Source: Plastoroseomonas hellenica
GTDB taxonomy: Bacteria; Pseudomonadota; Alphaproteobacteria; Acetobacterales; Acetobacteraceae
Direction: 5' to 3'
DNA length: 49,687 nt
Assembly (NCBI RefSeq): GCF_018129085.1
Contig: NZ_JAAGBB010000018.1
Location: 1-49,687, forward strand
Translations under genes and position numbers: made by a program
In this document: piece by piece, positions 43,484-49,687 of the stretch
Layout of the letters: every line of letters starts with the position of its first letter
Numbering within the stretch: the stretch's first letter is position 1
Notes under the pieces: generated by a model
What the model was told of the DNA's origin: nothing
Database searches by the model: none
Seen by the model: the letters and a program-made list of their open reading frames with translations, nothing else

Positions 43484-44343
43484 GTCACCGCTCGCCGGAG
43501 CCGGGTGAAGACGAGGACGGAACCGAAGACGATCGCCGAGAGCGTCACCATGATGGCGCTGGCGTAGCCGAGATCGAAGAACTCGAAGCCGCGGCGATAG
43601 GCCAGGATGTTCAGCGTGGTGCTGGCGGTGCCGGGGCCGCCCTGCGTCGTCAAGTAGATGATGTCGAAGAAGCGCAGGATGTCGACGCTACGCAGCACCG
43701 CCGCGGTGATCAGGGTCGGTGCCAGCAGCGGCAAGGTCACGCGGCGGAAGCGCCACCAGCCATTGGCACCGTCGATCTCGGCCGCTTCGAAGACATCCTG
43801 CGGCAGCGAGAGGTAGCCGCCCATGACGATGAGCGCGACGAAGGGCGTCCATTGCCAGGTGTCGAGCGCCGCGATGGTCAGCATGACGGTGTCCGGATCG
43901 GACAGCCACAGCCCCGGCGGCAGTCCCGCCTGTTCGAGCAGCCAGTTGGCGATGCCGAAGCTGGGGTCGAGGATGACGATCGCCATCATGCCGACCACCA
44001 CCGGCGGCAGCATGAAGGGGGAGACCATGATGGTGCGTACCAGGCCCTGCGCGGACCGGGAGCGGGCCAGCAGCAGGCCGAGCCAGGTGCCGAGCACGAG
44101 CTGCAGCGACAGCGAGACGACATAGAGAAACAGGGTCAGGCGCAGCCCGTTCCAGAACTCCTCATCGGCCAGCAGACGCGCGAAATTGCCGAGGCCGATG
44201 AAGCGAGGATCGGCCCCGAGCGCGACATCGCTGAGCGACAGCCAGATGGCGTAGCCGAAGGGGAAGACGATCATCCCGGCGGCGAAGATCACCGCGGGCG
44301 CCGCCATCCAATGGAAGCTGCTGGAGAGTCTGGCGCGCGCCAT
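43477..44343 (-). CDS. ABC sugar transporter permease (MalF/UgpA type)
   Basis: A 288-residue permease with six predicted helices (first: APAVIFAAGMIVFPFGYAIW; others include VVGMMAIVILDPSFGIANWL and TPFVALIVMGGYLSLPQDV). The EAA loop is DVFEAAEIDGANGWWRFRRV. DPRFIGLGNFARLLADEEFW is typical for the MalF/UgpA half. It lies between the binding-protein gene (42 bp upstream) and the partner permease. The operon has no gene for the ATP-hydrolysing subunit in this window. Confidence 0.95.
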   Translation of the reverse strand: MARARLSSSFHWMAAPAVIFAAGMIVFPFGYAIWLSLSDVALGADPRFIGLGNFARLLADEEFWNGLRLTLFLYVVSLSLQLVLGTWLGLLLARSRSAQGLVRTIMVSPFMLPPVVVGMMAIVILDPSFGIANWLLEQAGLPPGLWLSDPDTVMLTIAALDTWQWTPFVALIVMGGYLSLPQDVFEAAEIDGANGWWRFRRVTLPLLAPTLITAAVLRSVDILRFFDIIYLTTQGGPGTASTTLNILAYRRGFEFFDLGYASAIMVTLSAIVFGSVLVFTRLRRAVTW

Positions 44344-44385
44344 GCGACCGCCGGCGGGGCGCTGGGCCCCCGCCGCCTTCCCTGC

Positions 44386-45696
44386 CTATTGGAGTTTCGC
44401 GAGCTCGGTGTCGGCGGCACGCGCGGCGTCGAGCGGTGTCGCGCGACCCTGCACGATCTGTTGGATGACGCCGCCGATCAGGTCGCGCGCCTCCGGGATC
44501 CGGTCGGTCGGGGTCTGGTAGACGCCGGTGCCGGTACGGCCGAGCTCGATCAGGGCATTGGCCCAGGCGCGGCGGATCGGCATCTCGGACGCCCAGGCGT
44601 TGAACTCCGGCCCCTCGAAGACGCTGGCACGCGGCGGCGCGACGCCGGCGCGCACGAGCTTGCCCTGCACGTCGCGGCTGGTCGCCCATTGCAGGAACAG
44701 CCAGGCCGCCTGCTGGCGCCGCGAATGCGCTGATATCGCGATGGTCCAGCCGATGGCGACTGGCTTCGAGATGCCGCTCTCCCGCCCCGGCGGCAGTACC
44801 TTCACGCCGAGATCCTGCGCCCGGTTGGGGAAGCGCGTGATATTGGCGAATTCATTGCTCGATTCATGGGTCATCGCGATGCGGCCCTGACCGAGCAGCT
44901 CGGTCACCTGGGTGAAGGTGTGGTTGAGCGCGCCGGGCGGGCCGTAATCCCTCAGCAGCTTCGCGTAGAGCTCCAGCCCCCGCACCGTGTTGGGTTGCGC
45001 GAGGCCCGGCTTGCCGTCGGGCAGTGCGAAGGAGCCGCCCATGTTGAAGACGAAGCCGGCCAGCGCATAGGGCACGACGCTGCGGATGCCGCGCGCCGCC
45101 CAGACGCCCTGGCTGGGCTCGCGCGCCTTGATCGTCTCCGCGGCGGTCAGGAGATCTTCGAGGGTGCGGGGCTCGGCGATGCCGAGCCGCTCGAAGACAT
45201 CTTTCCGCCAGTAGAAGAGCGGGCCTTCCTGGTTGATCGGCACCGCGACGACCTGGCGGCCGAAGGTGCTGGCTTCCCGGATCGAGGCGCCGAAATCCTC
45301 GTAATTGTAGTCCGGCGCGGTGAGCGCGCGGTCGGCCAGCATGGGCGCGAGGTCGGCATACCAGCCGGCGCGATGGAAGATCGCGCCCTCCCGGCTGGTC
45401 AGCGTCATATAGGCGTCGAGATCGGAGGAGCGGCCCTGCATCAGGGTGGTGAGGCGGGCGCGGAACTGCTCCTCGTTGAAGATCTCCATCCGGGCGCGGA
45501 TGCCGGTGAGCGCGGTGAAGTCTCCCGCCAGCTCGCGCATCGCCTGCGACCAGGGATGATTATTGAACATGAGGTTGACGGTCTGGCCGTCATGCGCACG
45601 CCAGTTGAAGGCCTGGCCCTGTGCGAACGCCCTTCTGCCGGTGGCGGCGAGGGCGGCGGCGGCCAGCGCGCTGCCGTTGAAACTGCGCCTCTTCAT
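44386..45696 (-). CDS. ABC sugar-binding protein (MalE/UgpB type)
   Basis: A 436-residue periplasmic binding protein. The signal MKRRSFNGSALAAAALAATG with cleavage after RRAFAQ is Sec- or Tat-like (KRRSF resembles a twin-arginine start). The mature part has the family-1 layout: VNLMFNNHPWSQAMRELAGD, TLMQGRSSDLDAYMTL, VAVPINQEGPLFYWRKDVFE, RIAMTHESSNEFANITRFPN, AAWLFLQWATSRDVQGKLV. Such proteins bind oligosaccharides, polyols or glycerol-phosphate compounds. Ligand unknown. Confidence 0.94.
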   Translation of the reverse strand: MKRRSFNGSALAAAALAATGRRAFAQGQAFNWRAHDGQTVNLMFNNHPWSQAMRELAGDFTALTGIRARMEIFNEEQFRARLTTLMQGRSSDLDAYMTLTSREGAIFHRAGWYADLAPMLADRALTAPDYNYEDFGASIREASTFGRQVVAVPINQEGPLFYWRKDVFERLGIAEPRTLEDLLTAAETIKAREPSQGVWAARGIRSVVPYALAGFVFNMGGSFALPDGKPGLAQPNTVRGLELYAKLLRDYGPPGALNHTFTQVTELLGQGRIAMTHESSNEFANITRFPNRAQDLGVKVLPPGRESGISKPVAIGWTIAISAHSRRQQAAWLFLQWATSRDVQGKLVRAGVAPPRASVFEGPEFNAWASEMPIRRAWANALIELGRTGTGVYQTPTDRIPEARDLIGGVIQQIVQGRATPLDAARAADTELAKLQ

Positions 45697-45729
45697 TGTC
45701 GTTTCCTCTCCCTTGGTTTTTCGTTGGGT

Positions 45730-46443
45730 TCAGGAGGCGACGTAGCCCCCATCGACCGGGATGGTGACGCCGTTGATCAGGCGGGCGGCGGGCGAGGCCA
45801 AGAACACCGCGGTGCCGGCCAGCTCCTCCGGCTCCGACCAGCGCCCGGTCGGCAGCCGCGCCATCACCTTGCTGTTGAAGGCCTCTTCCTCGCGGCCGCG
45901 GCGGCTGATCTCGGTATTGATCCAACCCGGCGCGATGGCGTTCACGCGGATGCCGTCCTCGGCATAGGCGAGGGCGAGGGATCGGGTGAGGCCGACGACG
46001 CCGGTCTTGGCCGCGGCGTAGCCGGGAATCATGGCTGCGCCGAAATAGGAATACATCGACCCGATATTGATCAGGCAGCCCTTGGTCCTGGCGAGGTGCG
46101 GGCGGAAGGCGGTGGCCAGCCGCAGATTGCCGACCAGGTGGATGTCCACGATGTCGCGGAAGACATCGGGCTTGTGCTCCTCGTTGCGGATCAGGCGCCC
46201 CGCGCAGTGGATCAGCACGTGCAACGTGCCGATCTTCGCGGCGAGTGCGGTGACCGCGGCGTCGTCGCGCACATCCAGCGTCTCGAAGGCGAAGCCCTGA
46301 TCCTCGGCGGGTGGGCGGATATCGGCGATGGTGACCTCGGCACCGCCGGCGCGGAAGGCGCGCGCGAAGGCGGAGCCGATGCCGCCGGCGCCGCCACTGA
46401 TCAGGACATGCTGGCCGGCGACCGAGAAATCCGGGGCGCTCAT
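45730..46443 (-). CDS. SDR-family oxidoreductase, first gene of the sugar operon
   Basis: A 237-residue classical short-chain dehydrogenase. Cofactor motif ISGGAGGIGSAFARAFRAGG, DIRPP after the second strand (suggesting NAD rather than NADP), catalytic Ser in LINIGSMYS and YxxxK in PGYAAAKTG, then RVNAIAPGWINTEI. The frame is open to 46617, but ATG 46443 gives the family start. With the alcohol dehydrogenase it gives the operon two oxidoreductases. The divergent DeoR gene starts 188 bp away. Confidence 0.93.
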   Translation of the reverse strand: MSAPDFSVAGQHVLISGGAGGIGSAFARAFRAGGAEVTIADIRPPAEDQGFAFETLDVRDDAAVTALAAKIGTLHVLIHCAGRLIRNEEHKPDVFRDIVDIHLVGNLRLATAFRPHLARTKGCLINIGSMYSYFGAAMIPGYAAAKTGVVGLTRSLALAYAEDGIRVNAIAPGWINTEISRRGREEEAFNSKVMARLPTGRWSEPEELAGTAVFLASPAARLINGVTIPVDGGYVAS

Positions 46444-46581
46444 GGCCGCACACGATGCGCATGGCAGGGCAGGCGCAATGCCTGCGCCTTGGCGGCATCC
46501 ATCATCGCTTCCTCCGTCCGCGCCCTTCCTGTCAGGGGGCGCATGCTCGTTATCGACCATAGTTGGGCAGGAAATGTTGTT

Positions 46582-46620
46582 TTTCGCAATATGAAAGTTT
46601 CGATTTCGCGCATGCATGCG
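46582..46620. promoter_or_regulatory. Candidate DeoR operator region
   Basis: Upstream of the DeoR gene lie three TTTCG blocks (46582-46586, 46598-46602, 46604-46608), one GAAA (46593-46596) and the perfect palindrome CGCATGCATGCG (46609-46620). TTTCG-type repeats are common in operators of the GlpR/DeoR family. Lies between the divergent operon and regulator. Confidence 0.5.
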
Positions 46621-46631
46621 AAGGCGCTAGC

Positions 46632-47444
46632 GTGACACCGCCGGAAACCGAACGAGTCCGCCACGCCGCCATGCAAGTCGACGCACGCCACCAGCGGATC
46701 CTCGATATTCTGATGCGCCGCGGCTATGCGGGCATCGATGAGCTCGTCGCCAGCTTCGACGTGACGCCGCAAACCATCCGCCGCGACCTGCAGGACCTGG
46801 CGGATCGCGGGCTGCTGCGGCGCCACCATGGCGGCGCCAGCATGTTGTCGAGCACGGCGAACACCGACTACGTGCAGCGCCATGTCGAGAACGTCGCGGG
46901 CAAGGCCAGCATCGCCGCGGCGGCGGCGGCGCTGATCGCGCCCGGATCCTCGATCTTCATGACGCCCGGGACCACGGTGGAAGCGGCGGCCGCCGCCATC
47001 GCCGACGCGAAGCTGAAGGGGCTGAAGGTCATCACCAACAGCACGGTGGCGGCGCAGATCCTGGGCCGGAATCCCGACATCAGCATTCATCTGACGGGCG
47101 GCGTCTGGCAGTCCAACAACCAGGCGCTGGCCGGGCCGACCGCCGCCGAGATCGCCGGCCGCTATCGCTGCGACGTGATGCTGACGAGCATCGGCGCGAT
47201 CGATCCCGATGGCTGGCTGCTGGAGTTCCGCGATGAGGAGGTGGTGGTGGGCAGGGCCATGCTGGCCAATGCGCGCCGGCGTGTCCTGCTCGCCGATCAT
47301 TCCAAGTTCTCCCGGGTGGCGACCTGCAAGCTCGCCCGCATCGCCGACATGACGACGATCGTGACCGACCGCGCACCGACCAAACCCGTGCAGCGGCACA
47401 TCCGGGACGCGGGTTGCGAGCTCATCCTGGCGCCGGAGGCGTGA
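46632..47444 (+). CDS. DeoR-family regulator of the sugar operon
   Basis: A 270-residue regulator. The N-terminal helix-turn-helix is ILDILMRRGYAGIDELVAS, then FDVTPQTIRRDLQDLADRGL and LLRRHHGGA, the DeoR signature. The sugar-phosphate isomerase-like sensor domain follows: SIFMTPGTTVEAAAAAIADA, VITNSTVAAQILGRNP, LTGGVWQSNN, LLADHSKFSRVATCKLARI. Such proteins usually repress and are released by a phosphorylated intermediate, here plausibly the kinase product. GTG 46632 has GAAGG at 46619-46623; ATG 46671 would give a 257-residue form. The closest described relative by setting is YihW. Confidence 0.93.
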   Translation: MTPPETERVRHAAMQVDARHQRILDILMRRGYAGIDELVASFDVTPQTIRRDLQDLADRGLLRRHHGGASMLSSTANTDYVQRHVENVAGKASIAAAAAALIAPGSSIFMTPGTTVEAAAAAIADAKLKGLKVITNSTVAAQILGRNPDISIHLTGGVWQSNNQALAGPTAAEIAGRYRCDVMLTSIGAIDPDGWLLEFRDEEVVVGRAMLANARRRVLLADHSKFSRVATCKLARIADMTTIVTDRAPTKPVQRHIRDAGCELILAPEA

Positions 47445-47554
47445 GCCGCGCCGTTCCGGGGATGGCTTGACAGCGATCTTCCATGGGTCCGACCATCCGC
47501 CGCCGCGGCAGCAGACCGCGCGGCGACCGGGTCGCCATGGGAGAGTGGGACGTC

Positions 47555-48754
47555 ATGAGCGCTGCCCGCGGCTTGCCGCATCCCGTTGCCGATGACCCTG
47601 TCGTCCGCGCCCGCCGCGCGGCACCGCTGATCGAGGCGGCCGCTCCCCGTATCGAAGCGGATCGCGAACTCCCGGGCGCGCTGGTCGCCGCGCTGCACGA
47701 GGCGCGACTGTTCCGCAGCCTGCTGCCACGGAGCCTCGGCGGCGACGAGGCGCCGCCCGAGACCTATGTGCGCATGATGGAGGTGCTGGCCGGCGCCGAC
47801 GCCTCCACCGCCTGGTGCGTTGGCCAGGCTTCCGGCTGCTCGATGGCGGCCGCCTATGCGGCGCCGGAGGTGGCCCGCGCGGTTTGGGGGGCGCCGGATG
47901 CGGCGCTCGCCTGGGGCGCGGTTGGCCCCGATCAGGTCGCGCAGGTGGTCGATGGCGGCTATCTCGTGAACGGCGCCTGGCCTTTCGCCAGCGGCGGTCG
48001 GCACGCGACCTGGTTCGGCGGGCATTGCCGGGTGTGGGAGCGCGACGGCACGCTGCGCCTTGGGCCCGATGGCGCGCCGCTTGAACGCACCATGTTGTTC
48101 CCGGCCACGGCCGTGACGCTCGATGGCAAATGGCAGGTCATGGGGCTGCGCGGCACCGGCAGCGACACCTACACGGTGCGCGACCTTTTCGTGCCGGAGG
48201 CCTTCAGCGTCCGCCGCGACCGTGACGAGGAGCGGCAACCGCAGGGTCAGGGCACGCTCTATCGCTTCACGACGACGCATCTCTACGCTGCCGGCTTCGC
48301 GGGCGTCGCGCTTGGAATCGCGCGACGGCTGCTCGATGATTTCGTCGCGCTAGCGCGAGAGAAGACGCCGATGGCGACCTCGCGCCGGCTCTGCGACAGC
48401 CCGGTGCTGCAGAGCGGCCTCGCCTGGGCGGAAGGGCAATGGCGCGCCGCGCGCGCCCAACTCCTATCGGTGCTGCGGGAGGTCTGGGCGGATCTGGACC
48501 AGGGCGCCTCACCGAGCCTCGACCAGAAGGTCTCGATCCGGCTCGCCGCGACCTTCGCCATCCACCAGTCCAAGGCGGTGGCGGACTTCGCTTATACGGA
48601 GGCCGGCGCCAGCGCGATCTTCGAAAGCGCACCCTTCGAGCGCCGCTTCCGCGACATCCACGCCGTCACCCAGCAGGTGCAGGCGCGCAAGAATCATTTC
48701 GAGACGGTGGGTCAGCACCTGATGGGGCTGTCCCCCAATCCGCGTTTCCTCTGA
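47555..48754 (+). CDS. Acyl-CoA-dehydrogenase-fold flavoprotein (HsaA/HpaB-like hydroxylase group)
   Basis: A 399-residue protein with the acyl-CoA dehydrogenase fold: helical start (RAAPLIEAAAPRIEADRELP, LHEARLFRSLLPRSLGGDE), GADASTAWCVGQASGCSMAA, a beta middle domain (GGYLVNGAWPFASGGRHATW), VMGLRGTGSDTYTVRDLFVP and a helical C-terminus. It lacks a clear catalytic Glu base of true dehydrogenases, and the STAWCVG-ASG pattern is that of flavin-dependent monooxygenase relatives (HsaA, Hpa-type). Substrate unknown. ATG 47555 follows a GA-rich site; the frame is open to 47483. It precedes a VOC gene and a Bug gene. Confidence 0.85.
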   Translation: MSAARGLPHPVADDPVVRARRAAPLIEAAAPRIEADRELPGALVAALHEARLFRSLLPRSLGGDEAPPETYVRMMEVLAGADASTAWCVGQASGCSMAAAYAAPEVARAVWGAPDAALAWGAVGPDQVAQVVDGGYLVNGAWPFASGGRHATWFGGHCRVWERDGTLRLGPDGAPLERTMLFPATAVTLDGKWQVMGLRGTGSDTYTVRDLFVPEAFSVRRDRDEERQPQGQGTLYRFTTTHLYAAGFAGVALGIARRLLDDFVALAREKTPMATSRRLCDSPVLQSGLAWAEGQWRAARAQLLSVLREVWADLDQGASPSLDQKVSIRLAATFAIHQSKAVADFAYTEAGASAIFESAPFERRFRDIHAVTQQVQARKNHFETVGQHLMGLSPNPRFL

Positions 48755-48789
48755 GCCTCCTCGCAGCGTCTTCGGGAAAGGGAACAGCC

Positions 48790-49197
48790 ATGCCACTCCT
48801 CGGACTGAATCACTATACGATCCGTTGCCACGACCTCGAGCGCACCAAGGCCTTCTATGCCGATGTGCTCGGGCTCAAGGATGGCTACCGGCCGCCGCTC
48901 GGCTTTCCAGGCCACTGGCTCTATGTCGGTGATGTGCCGACTGTGCATCTGATGGGCGATCGCGGCGCCCGCGACGCGCATCATCCGCCGCGCGCGGCCG
49001 GGCCGACCGGCCTCTTCGACCACATCGCCTTCGCCTGCACCGGCCTCGCCGAGATGCGCGAGCGGCTGAACAAGCATGGCGTGAAGTTCGAGGAGCGGGT
49101 GGTCCCGCGCGACCGCCAGACCCAGCTCTTTCTCTTCGACCCGGACGGGATCGCGGTGGAGCTGAACTATCCGCCGGAGGAGACCGCGGCGGCATGA
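48790..49197 (+). CDS. VOC-family metalloprotein
   Basis: A 135-residue glyoxalase-fold protein: LNHYTIRCHDLERTKAFYAD (His ligand), FPGHWLYVGDVPTVHLMGD (second His), TGLFDHIAFACTGLAEMRER (third His) and FDPDGIAVELNYPP with the Glu ligand, so the metal site appears complete. VOC proteins include extradiol dioxygenases, epimerases and glyoxalases. Its place after a hydroxylase-like flavoprotein hints at ring or side-chain chemistry. Its stop overlaps the next gene's start (ATGA). The frame is open to 48439; ATG 48790 with GGGAACAG ahead is the start. Confidence 0.9.
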   Translation: MPLLGLNHYTIRCHDLERTKAFYADVLGLKDGYRPPLGFPGHWLYVGDVPTVHLMGDRGARDAHHPPRAAGPTGLFDHIAFACTGLAEMRERLNKHGVKFEERVVPRDRQTQLFLFDPDGIAVELNYPPEETAAA

Positions 49198-49687
49198 TGC
49201 GGATCCGGCGCCGCCCGCTGCTCGGCGCGGCGGCTGCGCTGCTCGCCGCGCCCGCGGTGCGGGCACAGCAGGGCTGGCCGAACCGGCCGGTCCGCATCGT
49301 GGTGCCGTCGCCGACCGGTGCATTCGACGTCTATGCACGGATGATGGCGCCGCGCCTGTCGGAGCTCTGGGGCCAGCCGGTGGTGGTCGACAACCGCCCC
49401 GGCGCCAACGGCAATATCGGCATGGCGGAAGTGCAGCGCGCCCCGCCGGACGGGCATACCATCCTGTTCGCCGCGGTGGGCTCGCTGTCCATCAACATCA
49501 GCATCTACCGCAGCATGCCGCTCGACCCGATCGAGGATCTGGCGCCGGTCGCGCTGTCTGTCACCTCGCCGATGGTGTGGGTGGCGAACCCGCAGACGAC
49601 GCTGCACAGCCTCCGCGACGTGATCACCCAGGCGCGCGCGGCGCCGGGGCGGCTGCCCTATGCGCTGCCGAGCTCTGGCACCATCAA
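49194..49687 (+). CDS. Bug-family tripartite tricarboxylate transporter binding protein, N-terminal part (3' end outside window)
   Basis: The frame runs off the window, leaving about 164 residues. A signal peptide (MMRIRRRPLLGAAAALLAAP, cleavage after VRAQ) is followed by WPNRPVRIVVPSPTGAFDVY, ARMMAPRLSELWGQPVVVDN, RPGANGNIGMAEVQRAPPDG and LDPIEDLAPVALSVTSPMVW, the classic start of Bug/TctC proteins that capture carboxylates or aromatic acids in the periplasm. It overlaps the VOC stop by four bases (start ATG 49194 or 49197), so the acyl-CoA-dehydrogenase-like, VOC and Bug genes are likely one unit. Confidence 0.92.
   Translation, partial: MMRIRRRPLLGAAAALLAAPAVRAQQGWPNRPVRIVVPSPTGAFDVYARMMAPRLSELWGQPVVVDNRPGANGNIGMAEVQRAPPDGHTILFAAVGSLSINISIYRSMPLDPIEDLAPVALSVTSPMVWVANPQTTLHSLRDVITQARAAPGRLPYALPSSGTI

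Noticed and set aside
39782-46443. Canonical sulfoglycolysis (sulfo-EMP) operon
   Set aside because: Kinase and aldolase resemble YihV and YihT, but no sulfoquinovosidase, isomerase or sulfolactaldehyde reductase of the usual type is present, and the kinase pocket is only partly like YihV.

Overview
The window looks like a high-GC alphaproteobacterium of the Rhodospirillales, most likely an acetic-acid-bacteria relative such as Roseomonas. This rests on gene order (tilS-ftsH-folP-glmM-thiD), on RpoH, MucR-type and DUF6476-type genes, on amidase and Bug-type solute-binding genes, and on strong GC bias. No database search was run, so the placement is inference. Left part (1-23700) is mostly core metabolism and housekeeping: the tilS end, ftsH, folP, glmM and thiD, with a metallo-beta-lactamase-fold hydrolase inserted on the opposite strand; serine synthesis (serC, serA); hisZ and purA; a frameshifted alpha/beta-hydrolase-like gene; a small lipoprotein; an atzG-atzE-atzH-type amidohydrolase operon; prfC; a VOC protein; a HAD hydrolase and GntR regulator pair; rpoH; an RluD-type pseudouridine synthase; a DUF6476-like membrane protein; and tRNA-Glu(CTC). 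Three intergenic spaces (near 2.5, 12.6 and 20.9 kb) carry related copies of one dispersed repeat. Middle part (23701 to about 29600) is an accessory island. It starts right after tRNA-Glu and holds a 50-nt 3' piece of a tRNA-Lys(CTT) gene next to a tandem 11-bp repeat, which looks like an attachment-site scar. Its genes are sparse and mostly unrecognised: two lipoproteins, a MucR/Ros-type regulator followed by a small gene broken by an in-frame amber codon, an orphan protein with a possible CheD/CNF-like Cys/His pair, a coiled-coil protein and a double cold-shock-domain protein. No integrase is visible. Right part (29610-49687) is catabolic. A MocR-type regulator stands divergent to a coupled class III aminotransferase-amidase pair. 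A glycogen-debranching-like enzyme and a GT4 glycosyltransferase form a second pair, followed by ilvD. Then comes a tightly packed seven-gene minus-strand operon (SDR, ABC binding protein, two permeases, zinc alcohol dehydrogenase, PfkB kinase resembling sulfofructose kinase YihV, LacD/YihT-like aldolase) with a divergent DeoR regulator. It reads as a complete import-oxidise-phosphorylate-cleave route for an unidentified sugar, polyol or sulfosugar, lacking only its own transport ATPase. The window ends in an acyl-CoA-dehydrogenase-like flavoprotein, a VOC protein and a truncated Bug-type binding protein. The best candidate for a new system is the operon at 39782-47444; the best single-gene puzzle is the orphan protein at 27249-27884.
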